A stretch of 64,000 bases of DNA, from the NCBI GenBank assembly GCA_024196135.1, contig JAMQCK010000053.1, forward strand, positions 1 through 64,000. The letters run 5' to 3'. Below the pieces are notes generated by a model that was given only the letters and a program-made list of their open reading frames with translations, did no database searches and was not told the origin of the DNA. Numbering within the stretch: the stretch's first letter is position 1; every line of letters begins with the position of its first letter. The DNA is from Pleurotus ostreatus/Saccharomyces cerevisiae fusant (taxonomy: Eukaryota; Opisthokonta). The translations under genes were made by a program, and so were the position numbers. Of the stretch, positions 44,280-56,762 are shown in pieces.

Positions 44280-47200
44280 ATGCCTTGGCCGATCGACATT
44301 CACATTCAGAGCGACCAGGATGTCGTCTCTATTGACCGCGACGAGCTCAAGGAAGCGCAGCTCACCGACATGCTTGACCTGCTGAGGGACAGCCAGGCAA
44401 CGGCGTACCAGTGGACACAATTTGCCGCGGAGTACTGGCGGCTTGGGAGGCTGGATGATGCAGAGCAGCTGGCTGAGTCGGGTATTGAGGGTGCGTGGCG
44501 AGGTCATCTGTGCAAGTTCAGTGAGGCTTACGAAGGCTTTTGAACAGTGCTCACAGCGAAGGGGATGAGCCACGGACTCTCTGCCCTCCATGCTCTATTG
44601 TCCAACATCCAACTAGCACGCGTCAGGAGCGCGCCTAAAGTCATCCTTCCGGATGCAAGTGCGTATTCTGTTGATCCCTCACACCATCCGACTAATATGA
44701 AGCGCAGAGATGGACATTCTCCACGAGAAGACGAAGGAAGACTACCACGGTTCGGCCACACAACATCTGAATCACTGCGCGGAGGATAGCGAGTATCTCT
44801 CAGGCCAGACATGCATGCTCACCCGAGGTATGGCGAGCACTATCTCCTTTCCCGCCTCTTCTTATCGCAATACTAGCTATAATGCAATTGTCAACCCGCG
44901 CCATTGACGACGCGCTCAAGTCCTTTGACTTCGTCCTGACCAAATGGCCTACGAACCTGGTAGCCCTCATGGGCAAGGTGCGTCGCTGTCGCTTGCGCAA
45001 TACTTCCCTTCTCATCCGACCTTCCAGGCTCGGATCCTCCTTCTTCACCGCAAGCACCGAGAAGCCCTCCGGCTCTTCCAGCACGTCCTCCAGCTCAACC
45101 CGAACTGCAAGCCCGATCCCCGCATCGGTATTGGCATGTGCCTATGGTCCCTCGGCTACAAGGACAAGGCCCGTCTGGCATGGCAGCGTAGTCACGAACT
45201 CGACCCCACAGACTGGTCTGTCAACCTTTTGCTGGGCCTGTACGAGTACAACGCAGCGATGAGCGACGAGGAGACGGACGAGTACGCGACTCTGCTAGTG
45301 GAATCATCATTGGCGAGGATTACTTCGGCGTTCAAGAAGAACAACAAGAGCGCGGCGGCAAGCAACATACTCGCAGAGATCCTGCTGCTGAAGAAGGAGA
45401 AGGGCAAGGTGAGGTCGATGCAAATACGTCATTACCAATGCTGACGAGAAGTATAGGCTTTGAAGCTGGCGGAACGGACTATCCAGTTTGCGGATACTCT
45501 GTCGATGCTGCATGAAGGTCACCTACGCTTAGCACGCGTGGCTCACCGAAACGGCGACAATGCTATGGCGATGAAGAACTACGAGGTCGCCGTGAAGTCG
45601 AAGAACGTGCTTGCGTCAATCGGTCTCGCGCAGATGCAGATGCTCAACGACGAGATCCCCGCTGCCATCCACACCCTCGACACCCTCGTCAAGCTTCCTG
45701 AAGCCAAGGACGTCCCCGAGGCCCTCGTCATGCTCGCCTCCCTCCGCGCCTATCATCGCCCCGGTATCTCCAGCTCTGACCTCGCCAAGGAGCGCGCTCG
45801 CGCGCGCGAACTCTACACGCGTATCTCGAGCCTTATAGCCGATGGCGCGCGCCGCGTCCCTGCCGTTGTCGCGAGCGACCCGGACATGTACATCGAGATC
45901 GCGCAGCTGTGGCAGACGGACAACCGGCCGCGCACGCTGGAGGCGCTCGAGCAGGCTGCGCGAGTGTGCACGTCGCCCGCTGCGGGAGTGGAGGAGCGGC
46001 CGGTGGACCCGCGATTGATGAACAACCAGGGGGTGCTCCATCATATGCAGGGGAGGCATGAGCCGGCGGTCGTGCTGTACAGGCAGGCGATCACGAAGAC
46101 GCTGCAGCTGGGGTCGGAGGGTGAGATGATGGGGGCAACGATGTTGTACAACCTGGGAAGGGTGTATGAGGACTCGAGAGATGACTCGGCGGCGAAGGAG
46201 GCATACGACAAGCTATTGGAGTTGCATCCAGAGTATGTCGATGGTGAGCAAAGGTTGTTCCGCGATGTTACCAGCTTGTTGACTTCTCCCTCCAGCCAAG
46301 ATCCGCCAAGCACACATGCTCATCGGCATCAACAAGCATAACGAAGCACACGACCTCCTCAAGCAAGCTCTCCAATCTCAGCCTAGCCACGGCAATCTAC
46401 GCGCCTACTACACCTACTTCCTCTCCACCACCCACCCGCCCCCCATCACCAAGGAGTTCGTCTTCGCCACGCTGAAGGACCACGATAAGAACGATGTGTA
46501 CGCGCTTTGTGCCGCCGGTACCGCGCACTACGCTCAGGCGCGCGAAAGCCGGGACAACACGTCGAAGGGCCTCGAAGATAGGAAGCGCAACTTCCAACGC
46601 GCGGTCGAGTGCTACGACCGCGCACTGCATATCGACTCGCGGTGCGCGGTGGCGGCGATGGGATTGGCAATTGCGACGGCGGAAGACGCGCTCGATACGC
46701 TGAGCCGGGGGAAGACGGAGATGAACCCGGCCGCGCGACAGAGGGAGGAGTTGGCGCGGAGGAAGCAGCACGGCGAGGCCTTGGACCTATTCGGCAAGAT
46801 CAGGGAGTCTTTGGACAGCGGCGACGTGTACATCAACATTGGGCATAGTCACTTCTTCCGGGAAGAGTTCGACAAGGCGATTGCTCAGGTGAGTTTAACT
46901 GCTCCATATCCATCTCGTCCGTCTTACTGATCTTATATAGTACGAGTCTGCGCTGAAGCACCTTGGCCATCGACATGTGCCGCTCTTGCTCTACCTCGCG
47001 CGGGCATGGTACACGCGGGGCACCCGTATGAAGCGCGGCATGGAGCCCAGGAACCTGATGAAAAAGGAGTGGGCTGAACGGATCAGCCACATCAAGAAAG
47101 CGCTCGCCTTCGCTGAGAAGGCCCTTCATGTCAGCCCCGGCGACAAGGCCATCCAGTACAACATCGCCATGATTACGCAAAAACCCGCCGAACTGCTGCT

Positions 47201-48201
47201 CAACGCGCAGATACAACCACACCAACGTGAACTGGACACGCTGCAGTGGGCCATCGACTGTGCGCATACCGCGCAAAAGTGTGTATCTCTTGCTCGTCCT
47301 TCGACGCGTGTTGCTGACAGTGTTCGTGTGCAGACTTTACGCTGCCCTCTCCGCGGATGAGTCGCCTGTGTTGCCGTATTCGCGAGACATCGCCGACCAG
47401 CGACATACATATGGCAACAACTTGCTGCGTAGGGCAGACGAAGCGTTGCAAAAGCAGCGCGAATACGAGAACACGATCAACGCTGAGCATGAGAGCACGC
47501 GCCGCATGCTTCAAGAGAAGCGTGAGCGGAAGGAGGCCGAGATGGTGAGTGGCGTCAAGGCTGTGAGTGTGCGTATTCGTAACTGACGTGTCTTCAGCGC
47601 GAAGCAGAGGAGCGGCGACAGCGAGAGATGGAGGAGCTGGCGAAAGCGCGACAAGTGGCGCAGGCTGAGGCGTACGCTTGGAGTCGCGACATCCAGGCCG
47701 CCAGCGACGAGGAGCGCGAGCAGAAAGCGGCGAAGAAGACTCGTCGCGCCACGAAGCGCGCGGAGTCACCGCCGGCTGGGGAGGAGGGCGCTGAGCCAAA
47801 GAAGCGGAAGAGGCAAAGCCGATTGAAGAAGGGTGGGCGGGATGCCGCACCTGATTCTGATGGTGACGTGCCAATGAAGGAGGAAGACGATGCGGCTGAG
47901 GACGAAGCGCTGTTCAGCGACGGCGAAGGGGAGGAGCCCGCCAAGAAGGTGAGCTGGGTAGCATCCTCTGTCTATCTCAGTCGCTGATGTCCCTCAGCGA
48001 ACACGGAAACAGCGAGTTGTGGACGATGACGACGAGGAGGCACCGCCCGCCTCCGCACCACCACCGAGTAGTAAGGGCCATAGCAGAAAGCAATTGTACG
48101 TTTTCTTTCTATTAGCGTTGCGTACGTTCATGTGCTGACGGCCTTATAGCAAAAGTAAGGAGGTGCTATCGGACACGGACGATGAGGATATGGTGGCATA
48201 G
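44280..48201 (+). CDS. CTR9: RNA polymerase II-associated Paf1 complex subunit CTR9
   Basis: CTR9 is the TPR scaffold of the Paf1 complex, which travels with RNA polymerase II and supports histone H2B ubiquitination and H3K4 methylation. About ten exons encode roughly 1080 residues, matching yeast. The start IDIHIQSDQDVVSIDRDELK and AYQWTQFAAEYWRLGRLDDA are typical. Successive TPR units follow, among them ARILLLHRKHREALRLFQHV, PRIGIGMCLWSLGYKDKARL, MNNQGVLHHMQGRHEPAVVL, ATMLYNLGRVYEDSRDDSAA and DVYINIGHSHFFREEFDKAI. The C-terminus is a long charged helix (REAEERRQREMEELAKARQV), then acidic and Lys-rich tracts ending LSDTDDEDMVA, as in other CTR9 proteins. TAG is at 48199-48201. Confidence 0.95.
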
Positions 48202-48666
48202 TTTTTCGTTCTTGATCAGTTGTACCCAGGTCGTAATCTCTTTGCCGCTATATCTACGCAATCGCATACTTATTCTTCAGTTTCTATCACTGATGAACTT
48301 CTTCGAGCCGGCGCAAGCAGCAAGACGATGCTTGAGCGGTACTGGTTCAGCACACTCAAGTCATTACCTCATTGCAGTCAGCGTGCATAGACTTGGTTGT
48401 CTGGTCAATTGTACAGCTTCGCGCTGTCTGAGTCGGCAGTCTCAGACTTAGGTTGCCATCCGCGCTAATTCAAAGTCTTACTCTCGTCCATGCACCGCTT
48501 TGGGCCTAACGACCGGTCAGTGATTCACTTCACCTTTAAGACATCTCGTTCAACTGAGTCGCCCAGCCTCTATGGATTGGGTATAAAAGGCGGTGAGTTG
48601 CACGACTTTTCTCCATCCACCTCAACAACTCAAGTACCCATCCAACGCCAATCAAGCCCATCAAGC
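48202..48666. other. Intergenic, CTR9 to lectin
   Basis: These 465 bp hold the CTR9 3' region and the lectin promoter with its TATA box at 48582-48588. No other gene is supported. Confidence 0.45.
48582..48588 (+). promoter_or_regulatory. TATA box of the ricin-B lectin gene
   Basis: TATAAAA lies 85 bp before the ATG at 48667, followed by a C/T/A-rich leader: a strong promoter layout. Confidence 0.65.
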
Positions 48667-49688
48667 ATGTTCTCCATCGCCGTTTTCGCCCTTCTCCCGG
48701 CCGTGCTTGCGAAGCCGCTCCCTCGCCAGTCGACGTCGACGCCGATGTCGACCGGAGCCGTCTACATTCACCCCAACGGCAACACCAACTTCTGCCTCGG
48801 TGCCACCGGCACGGGCAACGGCGCGCCCGTCGACATCTTTGACTGCTCGATCAAGACGGCGAGCAGCCCTGCATGGCGCCTCAACCCTGACCGCCAGCGC
48901 TTCCAGCTTGACGGTACTCAGATGTGCCTCGACGCTGGAACCAACAGTGAGTAACCTCCCTTACATCCCTTGGTATCTGTCTAACGGTATCGCAGTCGGC
49001 GACGGTGTCTCCATGAAGATCTGGCAGTGCTACGACAACCTGCCTCAGCAGCAGTGGACATACAACAACGACGACCAGCACTTCTCAGTCGCCACCGGCA
49101 CAGAGTGTCTTGACCTCCGCGACGGCGTCCTCTCCAACGGCGCACCAACCCAGGCATGGGAGTGCAGCGCCCCCAACACGAACCAGAAGTGGACGACGAG
49201 CGCATCGTCGAGCAACACCACGACGCCTACGCCCCCCTCGGCCACCGGCCAGGTCCTTCACCCTAACGGGAACACTGCGAAGTGCCTTGACGTGAAGGGC
49301 GATGTCGCAAACGGCACTCCAGTCGACATCAGTGACTGCGACGGCGCCAGCGACCAGAAGTGGGTCCTGTCGCGCGGCACCACCTCCGTCAAGGTCGCGG
49401 GCACGAACTTCTGCCTTGACGCCGGCGAGAACAGTAAGCATCTGATTTTTTCGCATTCTCCCGCTCGCCATACTGACTTCATGCACAGTTGGCAACCGTG
49501 TGGGCATGAAGCTCTGGCAGTGCTACGACGGTCTTGCCCAGCAGACCTGGTACTACACCGACGATAACCGTATCGCCGTCGAGGGCCAAGGCCAGTGCCT
49601 CGACCTCACTGGCGGCATCCTCGACAACGGCAACGTCGTCCAGACATGGGTGTGCACCGACGGTAACACCAACCAGATCTGGAACTAA
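48667..49688 (+). CDS. Secreted two-domain ricin-B-type lectin
   Basis: Three exons encode about 300 residues. The signal peptide FSIAVFALLPAVLAKPLPRQ is followed by a possible Kex2-like Pro-Arg cut. Two beta-trefoil carbohydrate-binding domains follow, joined by a Ser/Thr/Pro linker (SASSSNTTTPTPPSATG). Each has the family's Q-x-W and C-L-D elements: HPNGNTNFCLGATG, MCLDAGTN, MKIWQCYDNLPQQQW, ECLDLRDG, NTNQKW in the first; HPNGNTAKCLDVKG, FCLDAGEN, MKLWQCYDGLAQQTW, QCLDLTGG, NTNQIW in the second. The two introns interrupt the two domains at the same site, just after CLDAG(T/E)N. No catalytic chain is present; this is a lectin module only, of a kind common in secreted fungal proteins. Stop TAA is at 49686-49688. 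Confidence 0.92.
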
Positions 49689-50121
49689 GCCGGGAGTCGA
49701 TCAGGAGTTTCTGGCATTTGGAGAACAACGCATTCATGTAACTCTGGCATAGCATACTAGCACAACTCGCATACCGCACTCAATTCATTCATTCGTGATC
49801 ATCTAAAATGCGCGAGTTATCCATGAACTTTCATACTAGCGCAAGTGAGTATTGTCATGTCCTCAATTCGACTTCAGCAATCTTCGGCTTCAATCTTGAT
49901 TTCTTTGCGCGACCTTGATGTTCGGCCATACATACTCTTTCTCTCGAACCACTCATTTTCCTGGAGAATAGATACTGTCATAACATCGACGTGCCAGTGT
50001 ACAACAACACAACTTTCTACATCAACACGGTACAACGAGAGGCAGTCATAAACAAAGACCGTAGGTATCATCATCATCATCAACCCCAACCTTAAATATA
50101 TCCGCTGGCAGCACTACGCGT
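49689..50121. other. Convergent intergenic region, lectin / deuterolysin
   Basis: These 433 bp are the two 3' regions of convergent secreted-protein genes and are AT-richer than the coding DNA. No gene is seen. Confidence 0.45.
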
Positions 50122-51354
50122 TTAGCACTCGGTGTCAGAGTAGACCTGAGTCGAGAAGCACTGGGATGAGAGGTGAGCGTCAAATCGACGAAATGACAGG
50201 GCTTATACTCACGTTAAAGTTGTCAGCGTTCGAGATCTTCTCGGAGTCGGAGAGCTGCTGGTTCTCCTGGCAGCCATAGCCAACGTCCTCCGTGCCCTTG
50301 AGGGCGTGCGTGAGCTCGTGGAGGACGGTGCCGCCGCGGATGTTGCGCTCGTCGACGGTCGTGCCCGAGCAGAGCTGCTCCGTCTCGACCTCGTCGTAGA
50401 AGATGTCGCAGAAGTAGACGTTCGTCGTCGAGATGATCGTGTACGCGATGACGCCCTGCTCGCACGCGTTCGCCTCGTCGCTGCAGTTGAGCGTGCGCGA
50501 GTCGTCGTCCTCGTTCGCGACGGCGTCGAAGACGTCGCCGACGTCGGAGGCGGAGTTGTCGCCGAAGTAGTCGGTGAAGACCTCCGAGTCGCTGTTCGAG
50601 CTGACGTAGTCGGACGCGATCTTGGCAAGGTCCTTGCCCTCCTTGTAGCTGCAAGCTTTGTTAGCGCGAATGGTAGGTGGTTTATAAGAACACGTACGCA
50701 GAGTCGATGAAGTCCTTCTTGGTGCTGTCGTCGCACGTGTCCTTCGCGCGCTTGTTCAACTTGAGCTCGCGGCGGGCGATGTCGCCGCTGATGGTGACCT
50801 TGGCACTGTTGGACTGCACCTCGACCTTGGAGAAGTCGCCAATCGACTTGACCTTGCTCGCGGCGATGTCCGGCACCTGGAACCACGTCACGGGCTCGAA
50901 GCTGAAATCACCCTCGCCAGCGCCCTCGAAGTTGTAGAGGGAGGACACTGAGATGGCGTGAGATGAAGTCGATGCGAGCGGCATGCAGATGATACTTACA
51001 GTCGTGGGTGGCGTTCACGGACGAGCCGGGCTGGATCGTCACGTAGTTGTCCTCGCCGAGCTTGTCCATCGCGAGCGTGACCTTCACACCCGAGAAGTCG
51101 ACCTTCGAGTCGCCCTTCTTGACGAAGAAGGAGCGGGTCGGGAGCTTGTCGTCGAGCACGGAACCCGCCTTGAGCACCTTGACGGCCTCGCTGCCGGTGT
51201 TTGTGACCGTCGCAACGACGCTGAGGTCGTTGAGCGACTTGACGCTCTCCGGGGCGGAGACGTCGATGGAGAGCGTCGGCGAGCGACGGAAGGGGCCGGC
51301 GGCGGCTGTGGACGCAAGGCCGAGGGTGGCAGCGGCAGCAGTGAGAGCGAACAT
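50122..51354 (-). CDS. Deuterolysin-type zinc metalloprotease (M35)
   Basis: Secreted aspzincin endopeptidase. ATG 51354 opens a signal peptide FALTAAAATLGLASTAAAGP. The propeptide follows (SIDVSAPESVKSLNDLSVVA, FFVKKGDSKVDFSGVKVTLA), and the mature part begins around the ...KLNKRAKDTC junction, where Lys-Arg is a likely Kex2 site. The catalytic core in the third exon reads GGTVLHELTHALKGTEDVGY, with the HExxH zinc ligands and the aspzincin GTxDxxY signature. Cysteines typical of the family are at TCDDS, LNCSDEANAC, YFCDIFYDE, GYGC and the terminal QCFSTQ...TEC. Four exons give about 370 residues; TAA is at 50122-50124. A TATA box lies about 97 bp upstream. It faces the lectin tail to tail. 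Confidence 0.93.
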
Positions 51355-52845
51355 GGCGACTGAAGAAGGAGGTGCGAGAGGTAGCTGGTCGACTGGAGGA
51401 CAGGAGCTGAGGCTCTGGACTGCTGGAGAATGAGCAGCGTCGACGCTGGGTTATATACCCTCGACACCCTGCTCATGACCGCGTGCAAGCATCGTCGTCA
51501 AACTTCGCTGGCCTCGGGTGAGCGGAGCGCATCGTATGGCTGGGCATGCGCACGCGAAGGCGGGCGCTGGTGATGATAAGTGCTCAACGCGCCTATGCAG
51601 CCCGGCCAGAGCCCGGCGTAGGATGAGATGAGAACCGGACGCTTCCGTTGATCGTCAATTGCGCCAAGCCTATGCCAAGCCCTTTCTGCTGATGCGTATG
51701 CGGGGAACACTCACGCAAGTTGAACTTCCCGAGACGTGCGGCGGCCCCACTGCATTGTGCTCAATCTGGCAACATACGCACGGGTCTGCACAGACCGGAG
51801 CGAGGCCTATGCTGTCTATCACGCCTCAGCATATGCTGAAGTGAGATATCGTCGACTCGACCATTCAGCCTTAGCTTTCGAAGGGTTGGCTGAAGTCAAC
51901 GCGAGGCTTCTAAAGTGCGGTAAGCTTTGTCAACGACTGCGCAGCGTCCCCAAACATAGCATACCACTCGCCTGATCTGCGCCTTCGCCTGCCATTCACG
52001 CTGCTCGTTGCGGCCACCGCGAGTCTGGAAGCATTTGGCAGACGCTCACGGCCGATTCGGTGTAACCCGAGCTTGCTTCAAGTCCGTGCTCGCGTCAGAT
52101 AACTAAGCAGTAGGGGCGGTGCAGAGACCGGAAGAGACGCGAGTTTTGAAAGTCCGTCATCAACCGTGATCATGTTGGCAAAGCTTCGTATGGTCGCCGA
52201 TAAGTACGCGTAGAGGAAGTCGTTTCGCCAAAAGAGTCTTGTACAGAGTTCCAGGATGATACGTGTTCAAGGACGTTCCGGATCACAGTTGAGCTTGCTG
52301 GCGATATCTGCCTCGCAGCGCTCTCTCGTGTGGCTCTGAGTTCAGGACCCGGATCCGACGAGACATGGAAATGTGGGCGCGTGGATATCCTATCTCAGTG
52401 AAGGCGCATAAGCATAGTATATCACGTCAATTAAAACTCTTGAGAGGTCCCGGACGGTAGTGTCCCTCCTTGGTTCTAAGTCGAGCGGCTGCAGAGGGCG
52501 ATGATGATGTCGACGTGCGGGCCCTATGCGTGCAAGGAAGCATATTTCCATACCAGTTGGTCTGCTCTGACCATGGTGATACTGCCAGAGTGCGAATCGA
52601 AGGGGCGTTATTTCGAGGTCGGGTCATGAAAGACTCAGAAACCCGTGCAACTTCAAGTCGATGATGTTGGTCCAATTGTGACACGTGCAAAATCGGAAAT
52701 ACCCGGTGTTTGATGGCGGGTGCGCTGCCGACGACGACGTCCTCACCACTGTCGACATCGTCGAGGGCGACGACGGCGACACCAACTCAGGACATAGACA
52801 TTGCTAGATTTCTCCTTTCACTCCGTTTCGCCTTTCCCAACTACG
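51355..52845. other. Intergenic, 1.5 kb, deuterolysin / SWA2 divergent
   Basis: This is one of the longest gene-poor stretches. The left end is the deuterolysin promoter and the right end is the SWA2 promoter. Between them only short open frames (60-90 codons) occur, without domains, signal peptides or consistent splice sites. I cannot support a gene here. Confidence 0.4.
51451..51457 (-). promoter_or_regulatory. TATA box of the deuterolysin gene
   Basis: TATATAA on the minus strand, 97 bp before the ATG at 51354, with a C/T-rich leader following. Confidence 0.55.
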
Positions 52846-55676
52846 ATGTCGGATTCATTCGCCGATCTCTGGAATTCCACAGCGCCGTCAAAGCCGGCGG
52901 CGCAATCCAAGCCGCTCGGTGCACAGACCACATCCCCTCAGGCAGCATATGGCGCGCGACGACCCGCCCCCGATGCCTTCTCGATTCTATCCTCAGCGGG
53001 ATCCCCCGCCACGTCGCGTCCGATCACTCCATCGACGAGCAGGTCGCCTGCCGCAGCCGCGCCGCGTCAGATGGGCGCGTCGCGCTCTACGGGGTCCCCG
53101 GTGATGGGCGGGGGAGGGGACGCGTTCAGCGGCTTGCTCAGCGGGACGCTGTCTACCTCGGGCAATCCGGCGAACATGACGATGGCGCAGCGGCAGGCGC
53201 AGGCGGAGAGCGCACGTCTCGAGGCCTTGCGGAGGCAAAGCAGCGCAACCGGGCGCCCACAAGCTCAAACGTCGTCCGCATGGGCGGGCTTGGATGCGCT
53301 GGCGGCAAGTAGCAAACCGTCTCCTGCACCCGCGCCGAGCGCGTCGTCTGGCTTGGATGACCTCCTCGGCTTCACATCATCATCTCCTGCACCTGCACCT
53401 GCGAAACCTACTCCACCGCCTACATCTCCTCCTCGTGACGACGACTGGGGTCTGGGCGACTTCGGCTCCTCTAAACCCTCTCCAGCCCCTGCACGGTCAC
53501 CCCCTCCAGCGACGAAGAGCGGATCACTCTGGGACCTCGACGACTTTGCTTCACCTTCCACGAATGGCGCAAGCAGAAGTCGCGCAGATACTCCCAGTAA
53601 AGACTTTGACTTCGGCAACCGCGAGGATCACGACGGGCTTTTGCACGGCAGCGGGGACGAAGAGGACATCCTGGGCGACCTTGCGCGTCCAGTCGATCAG
53701 GTAGCGAAAGTACGTGCTATACTACTTTTGATGTCACGCCCAATCTAATATTCTACTTAGCCTCCCCCGCGCACAGAATCCCAAGATCCCTCTCCCCCTC
53801 CTCGATCCCGCACGCAATCTGCGTCCCCGCCTCCCCATGTCCTCGGCCAGCTCATCGAGATGGGCTTCTCCATCACGCAGGCGAGGACGGCACTCGCGGC
53901 CACCGACACCGGGACAGATGTACAAGCCGCTCTCGAGATCCTCTTCGCCAATGGCGCAGCTGGTGGCAGTGACTCTCGCCCAAGATCTCATGAAGACCAC
54001 GAAGACGCGCCGCCTCCACGACTGCCGCGGAGAAGACCGGACGCCCCGCCTCGCAGGGACTCTTCCCCAAGCCGTCGCGGCGACGGCATCCTCGGCGACC
54101 AAGCCAGTGTCTACATCGCCCAGGCCTCCGAGGTCGGGTCCACGCTCCTCAAGAACGCCAGCGCGTTCTGGAAGCAGGGCAAGCAGAACCTCCAAAAAGC
54201 CTACGAGGAGAAGATCGCACAGCTCAACGCCGGCGAGGAGGGCTCGCGTTCGCGGCCGGATTCGCGTCAGCGGGGCAGCGGCCGGCCGAAGTGGATGGAG
54301 CAGGCAGCCGCGGAGGGCGCCGAGGAGCCGGCGCCGTCCTCGAGCTTCCGGGATGACGATGCGCACCCAGTGCCGCCACGCCGACCACAGCAGGCGAACG
54401 GCAAGGCCCGCGCCGCCGAAGCGCCTGCAGAAGTCGATCTCTTCGGGCCTGCGCCGACGCCTGCTGCGCCGGAGGAGCCCAAGTTCTATCAATCTCCGTA
54501 TCGCAGGAATGCCCCGTCCTCTAGATCTGCGCCCAAGCCACCTCCGCCTAGTGCTACGCGGACCCTTGTTCCCGCGTCTGCCTCTGCCGTTCAGACGTCG
54601 ACGCAGCACAAGACACGCGGTAATGAGGCGGTCAAACTCGGGCAGTACGGCGATGCTGAGGGACATTACTCCGCTGCTATCTCGTGTCTACCTGAGGGGC
54701 ATATTCTACTCATTCCCCTGTACAACAACCGCGCGCTTGCACGACTCAAGACCGGCGAATACAAGGCCGCGGAAGCCGACGCGGGGACCGTGCTCACCCT
54801 CGTCGAGGCTGTCGGCGGACTCGACGCTCGCTTCGGGGATGGCGGACGCATCCAAGCAGGCGACGGCGCTGGCGTGGTCGACCTCGGCGAAGGTCTGTTG
54901 AAGGCATGGCGCCGCCGCGCAGAGGCGCTCGAGGGCCGCGAGCAGTGGGCGGAGGCGGGGCGGCTCTGGGAGAAGGTGTCGGGCGCGGGCTGGGCTCGCG
55001 CGCAGGACCGCACAGAGGCCGCGCGCGCCGCTGGCCGCTGCCGGCAGATGCTCGCGCCCAAGCCCGCTCCCTCAACCGCCCCCCCGAAGCCCAAGCCCGC
55101 CGCGCCGCCAAAGCCGCGCCCCGCTGCACCCATCTCTGCCGACTCCGCGCGCGTCGCCGAGTTGCGCAAGGCCGCGGAGGACGCCGAGGCGGAGGACGCT
55201 GCGCGCGCTGACCTGAAGGACTCGGTTGATGCGCGGCTGCTGGCGTGGAAGAAGGGGAAGGAGGCGAATGTGCGCGCGCTCATCGCGAGCCTGGACACGG
55301 TGCTTTGGCCGGACCTCGGGCCGACGCTCAAGGTGGACATGAAGGACCTCTTGACGCCCGGGCAGGTGAAGGTCAAGTACATGAAGGCGATTGGCCGGCT
55401 ACATCCTGATAAGGTGAGTGTATCATGATCGCAAGCGACTGCGAGGGTAGGGGGATGGCCGACATGATGCCTTCGGGCGCTCATCAACCTTTATGCTGGC
55501 TTTGTCTTCTTCTCATCTTCCTTGTCTTCCTGTCTTCTGTCTGCGCGACCACAGCACGGCTAACGCATGCGCAGCTGAACGCGAGCAACACGACGCTGGA
55601 GCAGCGGATGATTGCGAACGGCGTGTTTGGCACGCTGAACGAGGCGTACAACGCCTTCGTGACCAGCGGGAAATGA
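52846..55676 (+). CDS. SWA2: Auxilin-like clathrin-uncoating factor SWA2 (UBA-TPR-J)
   Basis: Auxilin recruits Hsp70 to strip clathrin from vesicles. Three exons from ATG 52846 encode about 900 residues. The N-terminal 300 are disordered and Pro/Ser-rich with clathrin- and adaptor-type short motifs (SDSFADLWNS, GLDDLLGFTSS, DDWGLGDF, SLWDLDDFASP). Exon 2 opens with a UBA domain (VLGQLIEMGFSITQARTALA, VQAALEILFANG) and continues with GSTLLKNASAFWKQGKQNLQ. TPR repeats follow (KTRGNEAVKLGQYGDAEGHY, LYNNRALARLKTGEYKAAEA). The C-terminal J domain has the HPD loop in KAIGRLHPDK, cut by the last intron, then LNASNTTLEQRMIANGVFGT and NEAYNAF. The UBA-TPR-J order is that of yeast Swa2. Confidence 0.93.
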
Positions 55677-56762
55677 AGGCCAGGTGTTGCTGATATGGAT
55701 GGAGGGAGGCGCTGATACAGGACAGAACGCCGCGTGGTAGGACACGAGTGTTAGTCTCTGATTGAGAAGAAAAGATTGTAATCATTTTCTGTCCCTTGAG
55801 CGGCTGAGCGGGGGCGCCAGAACGCATACGCCCGAGGGTCCCTTTTAATCCAGGACGATGGCGAGCACGTACGGTGGCGCTGCCCGACAACAACGCGTTT
55901 TTCATGTTGGCACAAGTCTGACACATATCGCCAGCTGTAGCTGGTTCTCCAGAGCCGTGTGTCGCGCGCTCTAGACTTCTCCTTGCATACTACCCCCAGC
56001 TTCGGATGGACATGCTGATGTTTTAACGTCGGGCGCAAGCGAGGTGCGGAGCGCTAGCGATTTGACCAGTATGCACGCAGAAGGACCGGCGGACTTCTTG
56101 CCTTGACCAGTGGTGCAGGCCCACTTACGCGCCACTGGGCTAGTATGGCGAGCCGTCAGGGCACGATGTCGTTGTTAGCTGGTGGGTGACTCTTTCGAAT
56201 CAGAGTCGGAGATGGTAGTCCAGCTGAAAGGGCCAGGACGGGTGCTTACGGCCGTGGCTAAGGCGGCGCGGCAGAGAGTAGCCTTTCGCTTCAGTACGCG
56301 TCGGGTAAGGGTGTCCAGGACTGTACAAACGTACGAATGGGTAGGCCGGGTTCATCCTGCGACGAGTGCGGGGGCGCGTCTTCGTTCGCTTGCGCGCCAG
56401 AACAGTGGCAAATGCATAAATGCTGAGGGTATATGACCTTTTATGAGCGGGATCGTGCATGGGGGAGGGCATGCCCGGTCGTGTTTCGAAGGTTGTACTG
56501 AATACGGTGGGGTGCAGAAGGTGGGAATGTATTGCGGTGTTGACCTGGATGGGCGCGCCACATGGCCGAACAATGTCAATGATGTCCAAATGGGGGACAA
56601 GAAGGCGCGGACTATGCGTGTCGTCACCCGCGACCGTGACGGGGGCGTGAGGCGTCGCGCATCGTGCTGTACGCCGCCTCGTTCAGGCCTCGTTGCCGAC
56701 GCACGGCCCACATCGATTTTATCCCCAGCGCGCGCCCGAATCCATCCTTGTCTCTTCCCACC
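55677..56762. other. Intergenic, 1.1 kb, SWA2 to F-box/zinc-finger gene
   Basis: No gene is supported. Open frames up to 145 codons occur on both strands, but they have low-complexity or Arg-rich products of shadow type. The right end is the promoter of the gene at 56763. Confidence 0.4.
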
